A DNA stretch of 35,612 bases. Source: Planctomycetota bacterium (GTDB lineage Bacteria; Planctomycetota; UBA1135; GCA-002686595). Positions within the stretch are counted from its first letter, which is position 1, and each line of letters starts with the position of its first letter. The notes under the pieces were generated by a model. The model ran no database searches. It was given only the letters and a program-made list of their open reading frames with translations, and was not told the origin of the DNA. The stretch spans positions 1 through 35,612 of the forward strand of contig JAEUHZ010000062.1 in assembly GCA_016795205.1 (NCBI GenBank). Reading direction: 5' to 3'. Shown piece by piece: positions 1 through 8,969 of this stretch. The translations under genes and the position numbers were made by a program.

Positions 1-47
1 CCGGCGCGAGAACGGCGGAATGGAGTCTGACTCCGTACACTCACACG

Positions 48-1109
48 ATGTACGAAACCTCTGCCTACTCCGTTGCCAGCCCGACCGCCCCGTTCGTTCC
101 CGCCCGCATCCCGCGGCGCGACCCGACGCCGCGCGACGTGCGGATCGACGTGCTCTTCTGCGGCATCTGTCACTCCGACCTGCACACCGTCCGCGACGAC
201 TGGAAGGAGTTCATGCCCACTGTCTACCCGTGCGTCCCAGGGCACGAGATCGTGGGACGCGTCCACAGCGTCGGCGCGGCGGTCAAAGGCCACCGGCCCG
301 GCGACCTGGTGGCCGTCGGCTGTCTGGTGGGCTCGGACGGCACCTGCCCGCAGTGCAAGGCGGGCCTCGAAAACCTGTGCGCGGCCTCGACGTTCACCTA
401 CAACGCGCCCGACGCGCACGGCACGGCGCCGGTCACGTACGGCGGCTACTCGAAGAGCGTCGTCGTCGACGAACGCTTCGTGCTCAAGGTGCCCGCAAAC
501 CTCGACCCGGCCGGCGCCGCGCCACTCCTGTGCGCCGGGATCACGACCTATTCGCCGCTGCGGCGCGCGGGCGTCGGCCAGGGCCACAAGGTCGGGATCG
601 TGGGTCTGGGCGGCCTGGGTCACATGGGCGTCAAGTTCGCGCGCGCGTTCGGCGCGCACACCGTCGTGCTCACGACCTCGCCCAGGAAGAAGGAGGACGC
701 GCTGCGCCTCGGCGCCCACGAGGTGATCGTGTCCAGTGACGCAGGCCAGATGCAGAAGCACGCCGGCAGCTTCCACTTCCTGCTCGACACGGTCTCGGCC
801 GACCACGACGTCAACGCGCTGCTCAATCTCCTGGTGCACGACGGCACGCTGACCCTGGTGGGCGCCCCGTCGAAACCGCTGTCGATCTCGGCCTTCGCGC
901 TGCTCTTCGGGCGCCGCAGGCTGGCCGGGTCGCTCATCGGAGGCTTGCCCGAGACCCAGGAGATGCTCGACTTCTGCGGGCAGCACGAGATCACGTCCGA
1001 CGTCGAGGTGATCCCGATCCAGAAGCTGAACGAAGCCTATGCGCGCTTGGAGCAATCCGACGTGAAGTACCGCTTCTGCATCGACATGGCGTCGCTCACG
1101 GAGCGCTAG
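48..1109 (+). CDS. Zinc-dependent alcohol dehydrogenase, cinnamyl-alcohol/YahK type
   Basis: A 353-residue medium-chain dehydrogenase expected to reduce aldehydes or oxidise alcohols in the cytoplasm with NAD(P)H. Catalytic zinc ligands are visible at C41 (GICHSD) and H66-E67 (GHE), with the third cysteine in the LLCAG segment near residue 162. The Rossmann motif GLGGLG follows, and the TSPRKK stretch after strand 2 resembles the phosphate-binding segment of NADP-preferring relatives (inference). The structural-zinc loop keeps C100, C103 and C111, but the first position, normally Cys, is Asp97 (SDGTCPQC). Length and motif order match the E. coli YahK/AdhA group. The start is the first ATG in frame; only 47 bases precede it in the window. 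The next gene starts 62 bases downstream on the same strand and has no obvious functional link. The family is certain; the physiological substrate is unknown. Confidence 0.93.
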   Translation: MYETSAYSVASPTAPFVPARIPRRDPTPRDVRIDVLFCGICHSDLHTVRDDWKEFMPTVYPCVPGHEIVGRVHSVGAAVKGHRPGDLVAVGCLVGSDGTCPQCKAGLENLCAASTFTYNAPDAHGTAPVTYGGYSKSVVVDERFVLKVPANLDPAGAAPLLCAGITTYSPLRRAGVGQGHKVGIVGLGGLGHMGVKFARAFGAHTVVLTTSPRKKEDALRLGAHEVIVSSDAGQMQKHAGSFHFLLDTVSADHDVNALLNLLVHDGTLTLVGAPSKPLSISAFALLFGRRRLAGSLIGGLPETQEMLDFCGQHEITSDVEVIPIQKLNEAYARLEQSDVKYRFCIDMASLTER

Positions 1110-1171
1110 GCGGTCGGATTCGCGAGCCCGTACGGGCGCGATAGGCACACGAACCACGTCCAAGTCCGGGC

Positions 1172-1840
1172 ATGAACAGCGGCGGAATCCATGCGCAGAG
1201 CGGTGCCTTCGAGCTGCCGCTCTCGTTCACCCTGCTGGCGTTCTTCACCTTCGGCGTGACGGGAGCGCTGGCGGGTGTGCGGCGCGGATACGACATCATC
1301 GGCGTCGCGTTCCTGGCGCTGATCGCCGCCGGTGGTGGAGGTCTCATCCGTGACGGGCTGCTGCTCTCGAGCGGGCCGGCGAGCATTCTCACGGACGCGC
1401 GTTACTTGTTCGTCGTCCTGATCGCCGTGATCGTGACGCTCGCGTTCCATCGACAGGTGCATCGGTTCGGGCGCGCGATCGCGGTGGTCGATTCGCTGGG
1501 CTTGGGAGCGTTCGCGGTGATCGGCGTCCAACGCACCCTGGAAGCGGGCCTGAGCGCACCAGCTGCCATGTTGGGCGGGACGCTGACCGCCGTGGGTGGC
1601 GGGCTGTTGCGGGACGTCCTCGTTCGCGAGGAGCCGCTCCTCTTCAAGCCGGGTCAGTTCTACGCGCTGGTGGCCGTCGGTGGCGCGGGTCTCTACCTCT
1701 CGCTCGCACGCTGGAGCGGGTGGACGCCGAATCGTTCCGCGCTGGTCACGATCGCAGCCGTGTTCGTCGTGCGGATGCTGGCCATCCGCTACAACTGGCG
1801 CACGAATCCACTCTATCGCGAGCCGTCCCAAGCGGCCTGA
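1172..1840 (+). CDS. TRIC/UPF0126-family membrane protein (YicG-like)
   Basis: A 222-residue inner-membrane protein with about seven hydrophobic segments. It shows the internal duplication typical of the UPF0126/TRIC family: the glycine-rich motif GGGGLIRD at residues 54-61 recurs as VGGGLLRD at 141-148, each after a pair of membrane helices. Prokaryotic TRIC proteins form trimeric cation channels; some bacterial members are annotated as glycine-related transporters, so the substrate here is open. No Shine-Dalgarno sequence is evident before the ATG. A non-coding stretch of 445 bases follows, so transcription probably ends after this gene. Confidence 0.9.
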   Translation: MNSGGIHAQSGAFELPLSFTLLAFFTFGVTGALAGVRRGYDIIGVAFLALIAAGGGGLIRDGLLLSSGPASILTDARYLFVVLIAVIVTLAFHRQVHRFGRAIAVVDSLGLGAFAVIGVQRTLEAGLSAPAAMLGGTLTAVGGGLLRDVLVREEPLLFKPGQFYALVAVGGAGLYLSLARWSGWTPNRSALVTIAAVFVVRMLAIRYNWRTNPLYREPSQAA

Positions 1841-2285
1841 ACGTGGCGCGACCTCGCGGGTCCGCCCTGCCCCGCGCCCTCCGGCGCAGTGATGCGGTCC
1901 TGCTCGCGGGAGCGCGGCTGCCAATCGACGAGGTTGGAGGTGGTCGCGTGCTTCATTCGGTGCCGCCACGTCGCACCGGTTCGGCTCCGCGCTGATGTGG
2001 ACATTCCCGGCCACGAGACGCACTCCGGTTCGTGTGGCCCTCAGGCCGGAGTGGGTCCCGCCGGTGGGCTGCCCGGTTGAGCGTGCTCGCGGATACGCAC
2101 TCGTCCCCATCTCGATCGGATTTCGTGCGAGGCCCGCGGGCTGACACCGGTCCGCACCGGCCCGGCCGGTCCACGGGCCGGCATGGGCGGCTCGGTCCCT
2201 GCCGGCGCGCCGGTACGATGAGGTCCCTACTGGAGGGCGCTCGGGCGCGATCGCCGCCCGGGCACTCACGTAGAAGAGATCCAGA
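1841..2285. other. Non-coding region upstream of the efflux operon, with inverted repeats
   Basis: No credible gene lies in this 445-base interval. It contains three inverted repeats: 8-bp arms at 2021-2028 and 2046-2053 (17-nt loop), 8-bp arms at 2157-2164 and 2174-2181 (9-nt loop), and a perfect 12-bp palindrome at 2202-2213. None has a T-tract. They could hold the terminator of the preceding gene and an operator or leader for the pump operon. In DNA this GC-rich some are expected by chance. No repressor gene is adjacent. Confidence 0.4.
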
Positions 2286-3461
2286 ATGCGTTGTTGGCTC
2301 CCTCCCGTTCCGATCCTGCCCCTGCTCTGCCTCTTCGCCGCGTGCCACGAGCAGCCGCCGGCGCCGCCGCCTCCGCCACCCGACGTCAAGGTCGCCGAGG
2401 TCCTCCAACGCGACGTGCCGGTCTACGTCGAGGTCATCGGCGAGACGCGCGGCAACACGGAGATCGAGATCCGTGCGCGGGTCGAGGGCTTCATCGAGAG
2501 GGTCGACTACAAGGAGGGCTCCGAGGTCAAGAAGGGGCAGTTGCTCTACACGATCGACGCGCGCCCGTTCGAAGCCCGGCTGGCGGCCAGCAAGGCCTCG
2601 CTGGCCGAGGCCGAGGCGCAGTACGCGCGGGCCAGGCAAGACGTCGTGCGCTACGAGCCGCTCGTGGCGAAGAACGCGATCTCGCGGCAGGAGTACGAGA
2701 CCGCGGTCGCACTGGAGAAGGCTGCTGCTGCCGTGGTCGAGGCTGGCCAGGCGCTGGTCGAGCAAGCGGAGATCGACCTGTCGTACACGCGGGTCATGGC
2801 ACCCGAAGACGGTCTCGCGGGACGGACGGAGGTCTACGCCGGCACGCTCGTGGGGCGCGGACAGAGCACGCTACTCACGCGCATCTCGCGCACCGATCCG
2901 ATCCACGTGCGCTTCAGCTTCCCCGAGAAGGACTACTTGGCGCTAGCGCGCAAGCGCGGCACCGGCGTCACGCCCGATTCCGAGCGGAAGACCACGTTCG
3001 AGCTCTTCACGGCCGACGGCACGCTGCATCCTGCGCCAGGAGAACTCGTGTTCGTCGACCGCAACGTCGACCCCCGCACCGGAACGATCATGGTCGAGGC
3101 CGCCTTCCCGAACCCCGGACTGATCATGCGACCGGGCCAGTATGGGCGGATCCGGGCCACGGTCGACCGACGGGCGGGTGCGATCCTCGTGCCACAGCGG
3201 GCGGTCGTCGAGCAGCAGGGCGTCTTCAGCGTCCTCGTGCTGGCCGCCGGGGACAAGGTCGAGCAGCGCTTGGTCACGCCCGCGGAGCGCCGCGGGGCTC
3301 TGTGGGTCATGGCCTCCGGGCTCAAGGCCGGCGAGAAGATCGTGGTCGAGGGCCTGCAGAAGGTCCGGCCCGGCATCCAGGTCAAGCCGCAGACGGTCTT
3401 GATCGAGGACGAGGTCGGCACCTCCGCACAGCCCAGGCCCGCGGGCGGCACGTCGAAGTAG
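2286..3461 (+). CDS. RND efflux periplasmic adaptor lipoprotein (AcrA/MexA-like)
   Basis: A 391-residue membrane-fusion protein that would bridge the inner-membrane RND permease and the outer-membrane channel. The N-terminus is a lipoprotein signal with lipobox LFAAC (acylated Cys20), followed by a proline-rich linker. Then come the usual adaptor modules: a biotinyl-lipoyl-like half (VEGFIERVDYKEGSEVKKGQ region), a helical hairpin at about residues 95-160, the second lipoyl half with YTRVMAPEDG, a beta barrel, and a membrane-proximal domain with FVDRNVDPRTGTI and RPGQYGRI. Length is normal for AcrA/MexA. The stop codon is 3 bases before the permease start, so the two are translationally close. 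The pump substrate cannot be told from sequence. Confidence 0.95.
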   Translation: MRCWLPPVPILPLLCLFAACHEQPPAPPPPPPDVKVAEVLQRDVPVYVEVIGETRGNTEIEIRARVEGFIERVDYKEGSEVKKGQLLYTIDARPFEARLAASKASLAEAEAQYARARQDVVRYEPLVAKNAISRQEYETAVALEKAAAAVVEAGQALVEQAEIDLSYTRVMAPEDGLAGRTEVYAGTLVGRGQSTLLTRISRTDPIHVRFSFPEKDYLALARKRGTGVTPDSERKTTFELFTADGTLHPAPGELVFVDRNVDPRTGTIMVEAAFPNPGLIMRPGQYGRIRATVDRRAGAILVPQRAVVEQQGVFSVLVLAAGDKVEQRLVTPAERRGALWVMASGLKAGEKIVVEGLQKVRPGIQVKPQTVLIEDEVGTSAQPRPAGGTSK

Positions 3462-3464
3462 CCC

Positions 3465-6400
3465 ATGGCCAGCTTCTTCATCAGGCGGCCGATCGTCGCC
3501 ATCGTCATCGCGATCCTGATCGTGCTCATGGGCCTCTTCACGCTGAAGGGCCTGAGCATCGAGCAGTACCCGTTCCTCGCCCCGCCGACGATCCGCGTCA
3601 CGGCCAACTACCCCGGCGCGTCGGCGCTGTCGGTCGAGCAGTCGGTCGCCACGCCGATCGAGCAGGAGGTCAACGGCGTCGACGACATGATCTACATGAA
3701 GTCGTCGAACACGAGCGACGGCCGCATGCAGCTCGACGTCAACTTCGCGGTCGGCGTCGATCAGGACAACGCCAACGTCCTCACGCAGAACCGTGTGTCC
3801 GCGGCGCAGGCGCGCCTCCCACAGGAGGTCGTCCAGCAGGGTGTGACCGTCAAGAAGATGAGCCCCAGCATCTTGATGATCATCTCGCTGTACTCGCCGG
3901 GGGACAGCTACGACGCGAACTTCCTCGTCAACTACTGCGGCATCAACCTGCGGGACCAGCTCCTGCGGATCTCGGGCGTGGCGCAGGTCGACCTGTTCGG
4001 CGGCACCGACTACGGGATGCGGGTCTGGCTGCAGCCCGACCGGCTGGCGAAGTTGGGCCTCACGCCCAGTGACGTGATCGCGGCGATCAAGGAGCAGAAC
4101 CTCCAGGCTCCCACCGGCAAGGTGGGCGGAGCGCCGGCGCCGGAGGGCACGGACTTCACGTACACGGTCAGCACGCGCGGTCGCCTGCTCACCAGCGAGG
4201 AGTTCGAGGACATCATCGTGCGCGAGACGGAGACCGGCGCGCAGATCCGCATCAGGGACGTCGGGCGCGCCGAGCTCGGTGCGCAGAACTACGACTCGTT
4301 CGGGCGCCTGGACGGCCAGCCCTCGGGTGCGATGGCCGTGTACCTGTTGCCGGGCGCGAACCAGCTCCAGGCGGCGGAGGCCATCTACCAGACGATGGAG
4401 CGCGCCAAGGAGATCTTCCCGACGGACATGGACTACAAGGTCGTGTACGACACGACGCCAGCCGTCGAGGCCTCGATCGAGTCGATCATCCACACGTTCA
4501 TCGAGGCGGTCATCCTCGTCACGCTGGTCGTGTTCGTGTTCCTGCAGAACTTCCGCGCGACGCTGATCCCGCTCTTGACGGTGCCCGTGTCGCTGATCGG
4601 GACGTTCCTGTTCTTCCCGCTGCTCGGGTTCTCGGTGAACACGCTCTCGATGTTCGGCCTCGTGCTGGCCATCGGCATCGTGGTCGACGACGCGATCGTC
4701 GTCGTCGAGGCGGTCATGCACCACATCGAGCACGGCAAGAGCCCGCGCGAGGCCACGGTCCAGGCCATGAAGGAGGTCTCGGCGCCGGTCATCGGCATCG
4801 CGCTGATCCTCTCGGCCGTGTTCATTCCGGTGGCGTTCCTGGGAGGTCTCACCGGGCAGATGTACCAGCAGTTCGCGCTGACGATCGCCATCTCGGTGCT
4901 GCTGTCGGCGTTCAGCGCGTTGTCGCTCTCGCCCGCGCTGGCTGCCATGCTCCTCAAGCCGGCCAAGCAGGCGCGCGGGCCGTTGGGCGCGTTCTACCGC
5001 GGCTTCAACAAGCTGTTCGAGGTCACGACCGGGGGCTACGTCGCGGTTTCGCGCATTCTGGTGCGCCGTTCCTTCTTGACCATCCTGATCATCGGTGGAG
5101 TCGTGGCCGGCGCCGGGTTCTTCGGCAAGCGGCTACCGGCGGGGTTCATCCCCGAGGAGGACCAAGGCATCTTCGGCGTGGCGGTCCAGCTCCCGCCGGC
5201 CTCGTCCCTGGAGCGCACCAGCGCGCTGCTGGCGCAGATCGAGGGTCTGCTCGGGGAACTCGACGGAGTCGAGTCCTACCAGACCATCGGCGGCTACGGC
5301 GCGGTGACCAGCACCTATCAGCCCAACTTCGGGACGATCTTCGTGCGCCTCAAGCCCTGGGCCGAGCGGCACACGGAGGCGCTGCACGTCAAGGGCATCA
5401 TGCGCACGCTGGGGGCCCAGCTGGCGCGCATCCCGGAGGCGATCGCCTTCCCGTTCAACGTCCCGACGATCTCGGGCTTCGGCGCCTCCGCAGGGTTCAA
5501 CTTCCTGCTCCAGGACCGCAGCGGGTCGCTGAGCGTCGCGGAGCTGGGCGAGCAGTCGCGGGCATTCTTGACCACGGCACGCCAGCGGCCCGAACTCGCG
5601 AACCTGTTCACTTCGTTCGACCCGACGTATCCGCAGGTCGACGTGCAGCTCGACCGCGAGAAGGCGCGCAAGCTGGGCGTGCCGGTCAATGAGGCCTTCC
5701 AGGCCCTGGCGACCGTCCTGGGCGGCACGTACGTCAACGACTTCAACCGGTTCGGGCGGCTCTTCCGCGTGTACGTGCAGGCCGACGGGGCGGCACGCGA
5801 TCAGCCCTCCGACATCGGGGACATCTACGTCCGCAGCAGCACGACCGGCGACATGATCCCGCTCTCGACCCTGATCACGGTCGAGTCCAAGGCCGGTGCC
5901 GAGCTGACGATGCGCTTCAACCTGTTCCGCTCGGTCGAGATCAACGGCGTGCCCGGCCCGGGCTACACCTCGGGGCAGGCCCTGGCCGCGCTGGAGGAGA
6001 CGTTCGCGGCGACGATGCCGCGGGAGATGGGCTTCGCCTACAGCTCGCTTTCCTACCAGGAGAAGACGGCGCCGCCACCCGGCCCCACGTTCGTCATGGC
6101 GATCGTGTTCGTCTTCCTCCTGCTCGCAGCGCTCTACGAGAGTTGGCGTCTGCCGTGGGCCGTGCTCCTGGGCTCGCCACTCGTGGCGCTGGGCGCGTTC
6201 TTCGGTGCCTGGCTCATGGGCTACGAGAACAACGTGTACGTGCAGATCGGCCTGATCATGCTGATCGGGCTGGCCGCCAAGAACGCGATCCTGATCGTCG
6301 AATTCGCCAAGGCCAAGCACGAGGAAGGCCTGAGCATCCAGGAGGCGGCGCTCGAGTCCGCGCGCCTGCGCTTCCGCCCGATCCTCATGACGGCCTTCGC

Positions 6401-6665
6401 GTTCATCCTGGGCGTCGTGCCCCTGATGCGCGCCAGCGGCGCGGGAGCGGGCGCGCAGAACGTGATGGGCACGGCGGTGTTCTGGGGCATGCTCATCGCG
6501 ACTGCGCTGGGCGTGTTCCTCATCCCGGGCAACTTCGCCTTCGTCGAGCAGCTCGGGCGCAAGCAGCAGAAGGGCGGCAGTCAGCCTGCGGCTCCGGGCG
6601 GCACGCCGCCTGCGGGTCATGGGCCGGCCCAGCCGGCCGCGGGTGCCGCCGGGGGAGGGCACTGA
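3465..6665 (+). CDS. RND multidrug efflux permease (AcrB/MexB, HAE1 family)
   Basis: A 1066-residue inner-membrane proton antiporter that exports hydrophobic or amphiphilic compounds from the periplasm or membrane. It has the AcrB plan: an N-terminal helix (SFFIRRPIVAIVIAI), a large periplasmic loop, a block of membrane helices, a second periplasmic loop and a final helix block. The proton-relay residues are present: Asp408-Asp409 in VVDDAIVVVE and Lys939 in LAAKNAILIVEF, matching AcrB D407, D408 and K940. The porter region keeps typical stretches such as MYQQFALTIAIS. The C-terminus ends in a Gly/Pro/Ala-rich tail of about 40 residues. Only one base separates it from the outer-membrane-factor gene. 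It is an intact, probably functional drug-type (not metal-type) RND pump. Confidence 0.97.
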   Translation: MASFFIRRPIVAIVIAILIVLMGLFTLKGLSIEQYPFLAPPTIRVTANYPGASALSVEQSVATPIEQEVNGVDDMIYMKSSNTSDGRMQLDVNFAVGVDQDNANVLTQNRVSAAQARLPQEVVQQGVTVKKMSPSILMIISLYSPGDSYDANFLVNYCGINLRDQLLRISGVAQVDLFGGTDYGMRVWLQPDRLAKLGLTPSDVIAAIKEQNLQAPTGKVGGAPAPEGTDFTYTVSTRGRLLTSEEFEDIIVRETETGAQIRIRDVGRAELGAQNYDSFGRLDGQPSGAMAVYLLPGANQLQAAEAIYQTMERAKEIFPTDMDYKVVYDTTPAVEASIESIIHTFIEAVILVTLVVFVFLQNFRATLIPLLTVPVSLIGTFLFFPLLGFSVNTLSMFGLVLAIGIVVDDAIVVVEAVMHHIEHGKSPREATVQAMKEVSAPVIGIALILSAVFIPVAFLGGLTGQMYQQFALTIAISVLLSAFSALSLSPALAAMLLKPAKQARGPLGAFYRGFNKLFEVTTGGYVAVSRILVRRSFLTILIIGGVVAGAGFFGKRLPAGFIPEEDQGIFGVAVQLPPASSLERTSALLAQIEGLLGELDGVESYQTIGGYGAVTSTYQPNFGTIFVRLKPWAERHTEALHVKGIMRTLGAQLARIPEAIAFPFNVPTISGFGASAGFNFLLQDRSGSLSVAELGEQSRAFLTTARQRPELANLFTSFDPTYPQVDVQLDREKARKLGVPVNEAFQALATVLGGTYVNDFNRFGRLFRVYVQADGAARDQPSDIGDIYVRSSTTGDMIPLSTLITVESKAGAELTMRFNLFRSVEINGVPGPGYTSGQALAALEETFAATMPREMGFAYSSLSYQEKTAPPPGPTFVMAIVFVFLLLAALYESWRLPWAVLLGSPLVALGAFFGAWLMGYENNVYVQIGLIMLIGLAAKNAILIVEFAKAKHEEGLSIQEAALESARLRFRPILMTAFAFILGVVPLMRASGAGAGAQNVMGTAVFWGMLIATALGVFLIPGNFAFVEQLGRKQQKGGSQPAAPGGTPPAGHGPAQPAAGAAGGGH

Positions 6666-6666
6666 C

Positions 6667-8124
6667 ATGAACGCGCGCCACCTTGCCGCGATCGCGCTCC
6701 TCGGGACGAGCTGCACGCTCGGACCCGACTATGCGCGGCCGGACCTCCCGCTGCCCGAGGGCTGGCGCGAGGTCGGGACAAGCGAGCAGCAGTCCCTGGC
6801 GAACACCCCCTGGTGGGAGCTGTTCCAAGACCCCGAGCTCGTACGGCTGGTCCGCGTCGCGCTCGAGGAGAACAAGGACCTGAAGATCGCCGTCGAGCGC
6901 ATCGAGGAAGCGCGCGCGATCTACGGGTTCACGAAGGCCGACCTGTACCCCAAGCTCGATGCCTACGGCTCGATCGGTGCGTTGCAGGCCAGCCGGCAGG
7001 GAATCCCCTCGCTCCCGGCGGGGATCGACAACGAGAACGAGCTGTATGCAGTCGGCGGTCAGCTCTTCTGGGAGCTCGACTTCTTCGGCCGCATCCGACG
7101 CGCGACCGAGGCCGAGCTGGCACTGCTCTACGCCACCGAGCAGGCGCGGCGTGCCGTCGTGCTGGCGCTCGTCTCCGACGTGGCGCGGGCCTATGTCGAG
7201 CTGCGCGACTTCGATCGTCGGCTCGAGATCGCACGGCGCACGCTGGCGTCGCGCGCGCAGTACGTCGAGCTGGCCCGCGACCGCTTCGAGGGCGGGGTCA
7301 CCCCCGAGATCGATTGGCGCCAGGCCGAGGCGGAGCTCCACCGCACGGCCTCGTTCGTGTTCGACTTCGAGCGTCTGGTGCGGCTGAAAGAGCACGAGCT
7401 GTCCGTGCTGCTGGGGCGCAATCCCGGAGAGATCGGGCGTGGCTTGGACCTGGACCAGCTCCCCCTGCCGGACACTGCGCCGCCGGGCCTGCCCTCCGAG
7501 CTGCTCGACCGCCGGCCGGACCTGCGCCAGGCCGAGGAGCAGCTCGTCGCGGCGAACGCGCGCATCGGAGCGGCGAAGGCGCTGCTCTACCCCAGCATCT
7601 CGCTGACGGGTGCCTTCGGGTGGGAAAGCACGGAGCTCGACGACCTGTTCAATTCGTCGGCTCAGGCCTGGTCGATCAGCGCGAACATCCTCCAGCCGAT
7701 CTTCAACGCCGGCCAGAACCAGCGGCGCGTCGAGGTCACCGAGTCGCAGCAACGACAGGCGCTCTACGCCTACGAGCGCGCTGTCATCCAAGCCTTCCGC
7801 GAGGTCGAGGATGCGCTGGTCGGGTTCCGTCAGGCGGGACTGCGCCGAGGCTCCGAGGGCGCGCGCGTCGCAGCCGAGCGCAAGGTCGTCGAGCTGGCCG
7901 AGCTGCGCTACCGCGGCGGTGTCGCGGCCTACCTCGAGGTGCTCGACGCGCAACGTTCGCTCTTCAGCGCCGAGCTGGACGAGACGAGCTCCATGCGCGA
8001 CGAGGTCGTGGCGCTGATCCAGATCTACAAGGCCCTGGGCGGCGGATGGCCGCAAGCGGACGAGGGGAGCGGCGCAGCCGCGGCCGACACGGACGCTCCG
8101 CGAGGAGGAGATGAGGTGCGATGA
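6667..8124 (+). CDS. RND outer-membrane efflux lipoprotein (OprM/NodT family)
   Basis: A 485-residue TolC-like channel that would complete the tripartite pump. The chosen ATG lies one base after the permease stop, behind a purine-rich GGGGGAGGG stretch, and gives a lipoprotein signal with Cys16 (LLGTSC) followed by the family hallmark GPDY. An upstream in-frame ATG at 6619 would overlap the permease and mask the signal peptide, so it is rejected. The two homologous outer-membrane-efflux repeats are visible, the second with LLDRRPDLRQAEEQLVAANARIG and a C-terminal RYRGGVAAYLEVLDAQR motif. Its last four bases overlap the start of the polyphosphate kinase gene, so the two are probably translationally coupled. 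Confidence 0.95.
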   Translation: MNARHLAAIALLGTSCTLGPDYARPDLPLPEGWREVGTSEQQSLANTPWWELFQDPELVRLVRVALEENKDLKIAVERIEEARAIYGFTKADLYPKLDAYGSIGALQASRQGIPSLPAGIDNENELYAVGGQLFWELDFFGRIRRATEAELALLYATEQARRAVVLALVSDVARAYVELRDFDRRLEIARRTLASRAQYVELARDRFEGGVTPEIDWRQAEAELHRTASFVFDFERLVRLKEHELSVLLGRNPGEIGRGLDLDQLPLPDTAPPGLPSELLDRRPDLRQAEEQLVAANARIGAAKALLYPSISLTGAFGWESTELDDLFNSSAQAWSISANILQPIFNAGQNQRRVEVTESQQRQALYAYERAVIQAFREVEDALVGFRQAGLRRGSEGARVAAERKVVELAELRYRGGVAAYLEVLDAQRSLFSAELDETSSMRDEVVALIQIYKALGGGWPQADEGSGAAAADTDAPRGGDEVR

Positions 8125-8939
8125 GCAAGAAGAACAGTGACCGCGACGACGCCGCTCCGAAGCGCATGAAGCGCAAGGAGTACGAGCACGAGCTCGAGCG
8201 ACTCCAGGCCGATCTGTGCACGCTCCAGGAATGGGTGAAGCACAAGGGTCTGCGCGTCATCGTGGTGTTCGAGGGCCGAGATGCGGCCGGGAAGGGCGGC
8301 ACGATCAAGGCGCTCACCGAGTGCGTCAGCCCACGCGTCTTCCGCCTGGTGGCGTTGCCCGCGCCCTCGGATCGGGAGAAGACGCAGATCTACATGCAGC
8401 GCTACATCCCGCACTTCCCCGCCGCGGGCGAGGTCGTGATCTTCGATCGCAGCTGGTACAACCGCGCCGGCGTCGAGCGGGTCATGGGATTCTGCACCGA
8501 GGCGCAGGCCGAGGGCTTCCTGGAGCGCGTCCCCGAGTACGAACGGGACTTCGTCAGGGCCGGGGTGATCCTGGTCAAGTTCTGGCTGGAGGTCGGCGAC
8601 GACGAGCAGAAGCGGCGCTTCGAGTCGCGCATCGACGACCCACGCAAGCAGTGGAAGCTGAGCCCGATGGACCTGCCGTCCCGCGAACGGTGGTACGACT
8701 ACTCGAGGGCTCGGGACGCGATGCTCGAGGCCACCGACACCAAGCACGCGCCCTGGTACATCGTGCGCTCGGACGACAAGCGCCGCGCTCGCCTGAACGT
8801 GATCGCGCACCTCCTGGACCTGATCCCGCACAAGAAGCTGCCGCGCGAGAAGATCAAGCTGCCCAAGCGCTCGACGAAGGGCGCCTACGACGATCAGCAG
8901 AGCATCGCCAAGCGCACGTTCGTGCCAGAGAAGTACTGA
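8121..8939 (+). CDS. ppk2: Polyphosphate kinase 2 (PPK2 family, class I-like)
   Basis: A 272-residue cytoplasmic kinase that transfers phosphate between polyphosphate and nucleoside diphosphates. It carries Walker A (GRDAAGKG, residues 52-59), Walker B (FDRS, 108-111) with the family signature SWYNRAGVERVMGFC, a lid region rich in basic residues, and the C-terminal QWKLSPMD...W..Y..A blocks typical of one-domain class I PPK2. Its ATG overlaps the stop of the outer-membrane factor (ATGA), so it is in the efflux operon. The link between polyphosphate metabolism and drug efflux is positional only. ADP or GDP as acceptor cannot be decided by eye. Confidence 0.93.
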   Translation: MSKKNSDRDDAAPKRMKRKEYEHELERLQADLCTLQEWVKHKGLRVIVVFEGRDAAGKGGTIKALTECVSPRVFRLVALPAPSDREKTQIYMQRYIPHFPAAGEVVIFDRSWYNRAGVERVMGFCTEAQAEGFLERVPEYERDFVRAGVILVKFWLEVGDDEQKRRFESRIDDPRKQWKLSPMDLPSRERWYDYSRARDAMLEATDTKHAPWYIVRSDDKRRARLNVIAHLLDLIPHKKLPREKIKLPKRSTKGAYDDQQSIAKRTFVPEKY

Positions 8940-8969
8940 GGACCGCAGTGTCCGTGCTGGCACCGCCGC

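Noticed and set aside
1106..2389. Long minus-strand frame across the TRIC gene and the following gap
   Set aside because: It overlaps a well-supported membrane protein and has low-complexity Arg-rich sequence with no motif. It does not fill the non-coding region with a real gene.
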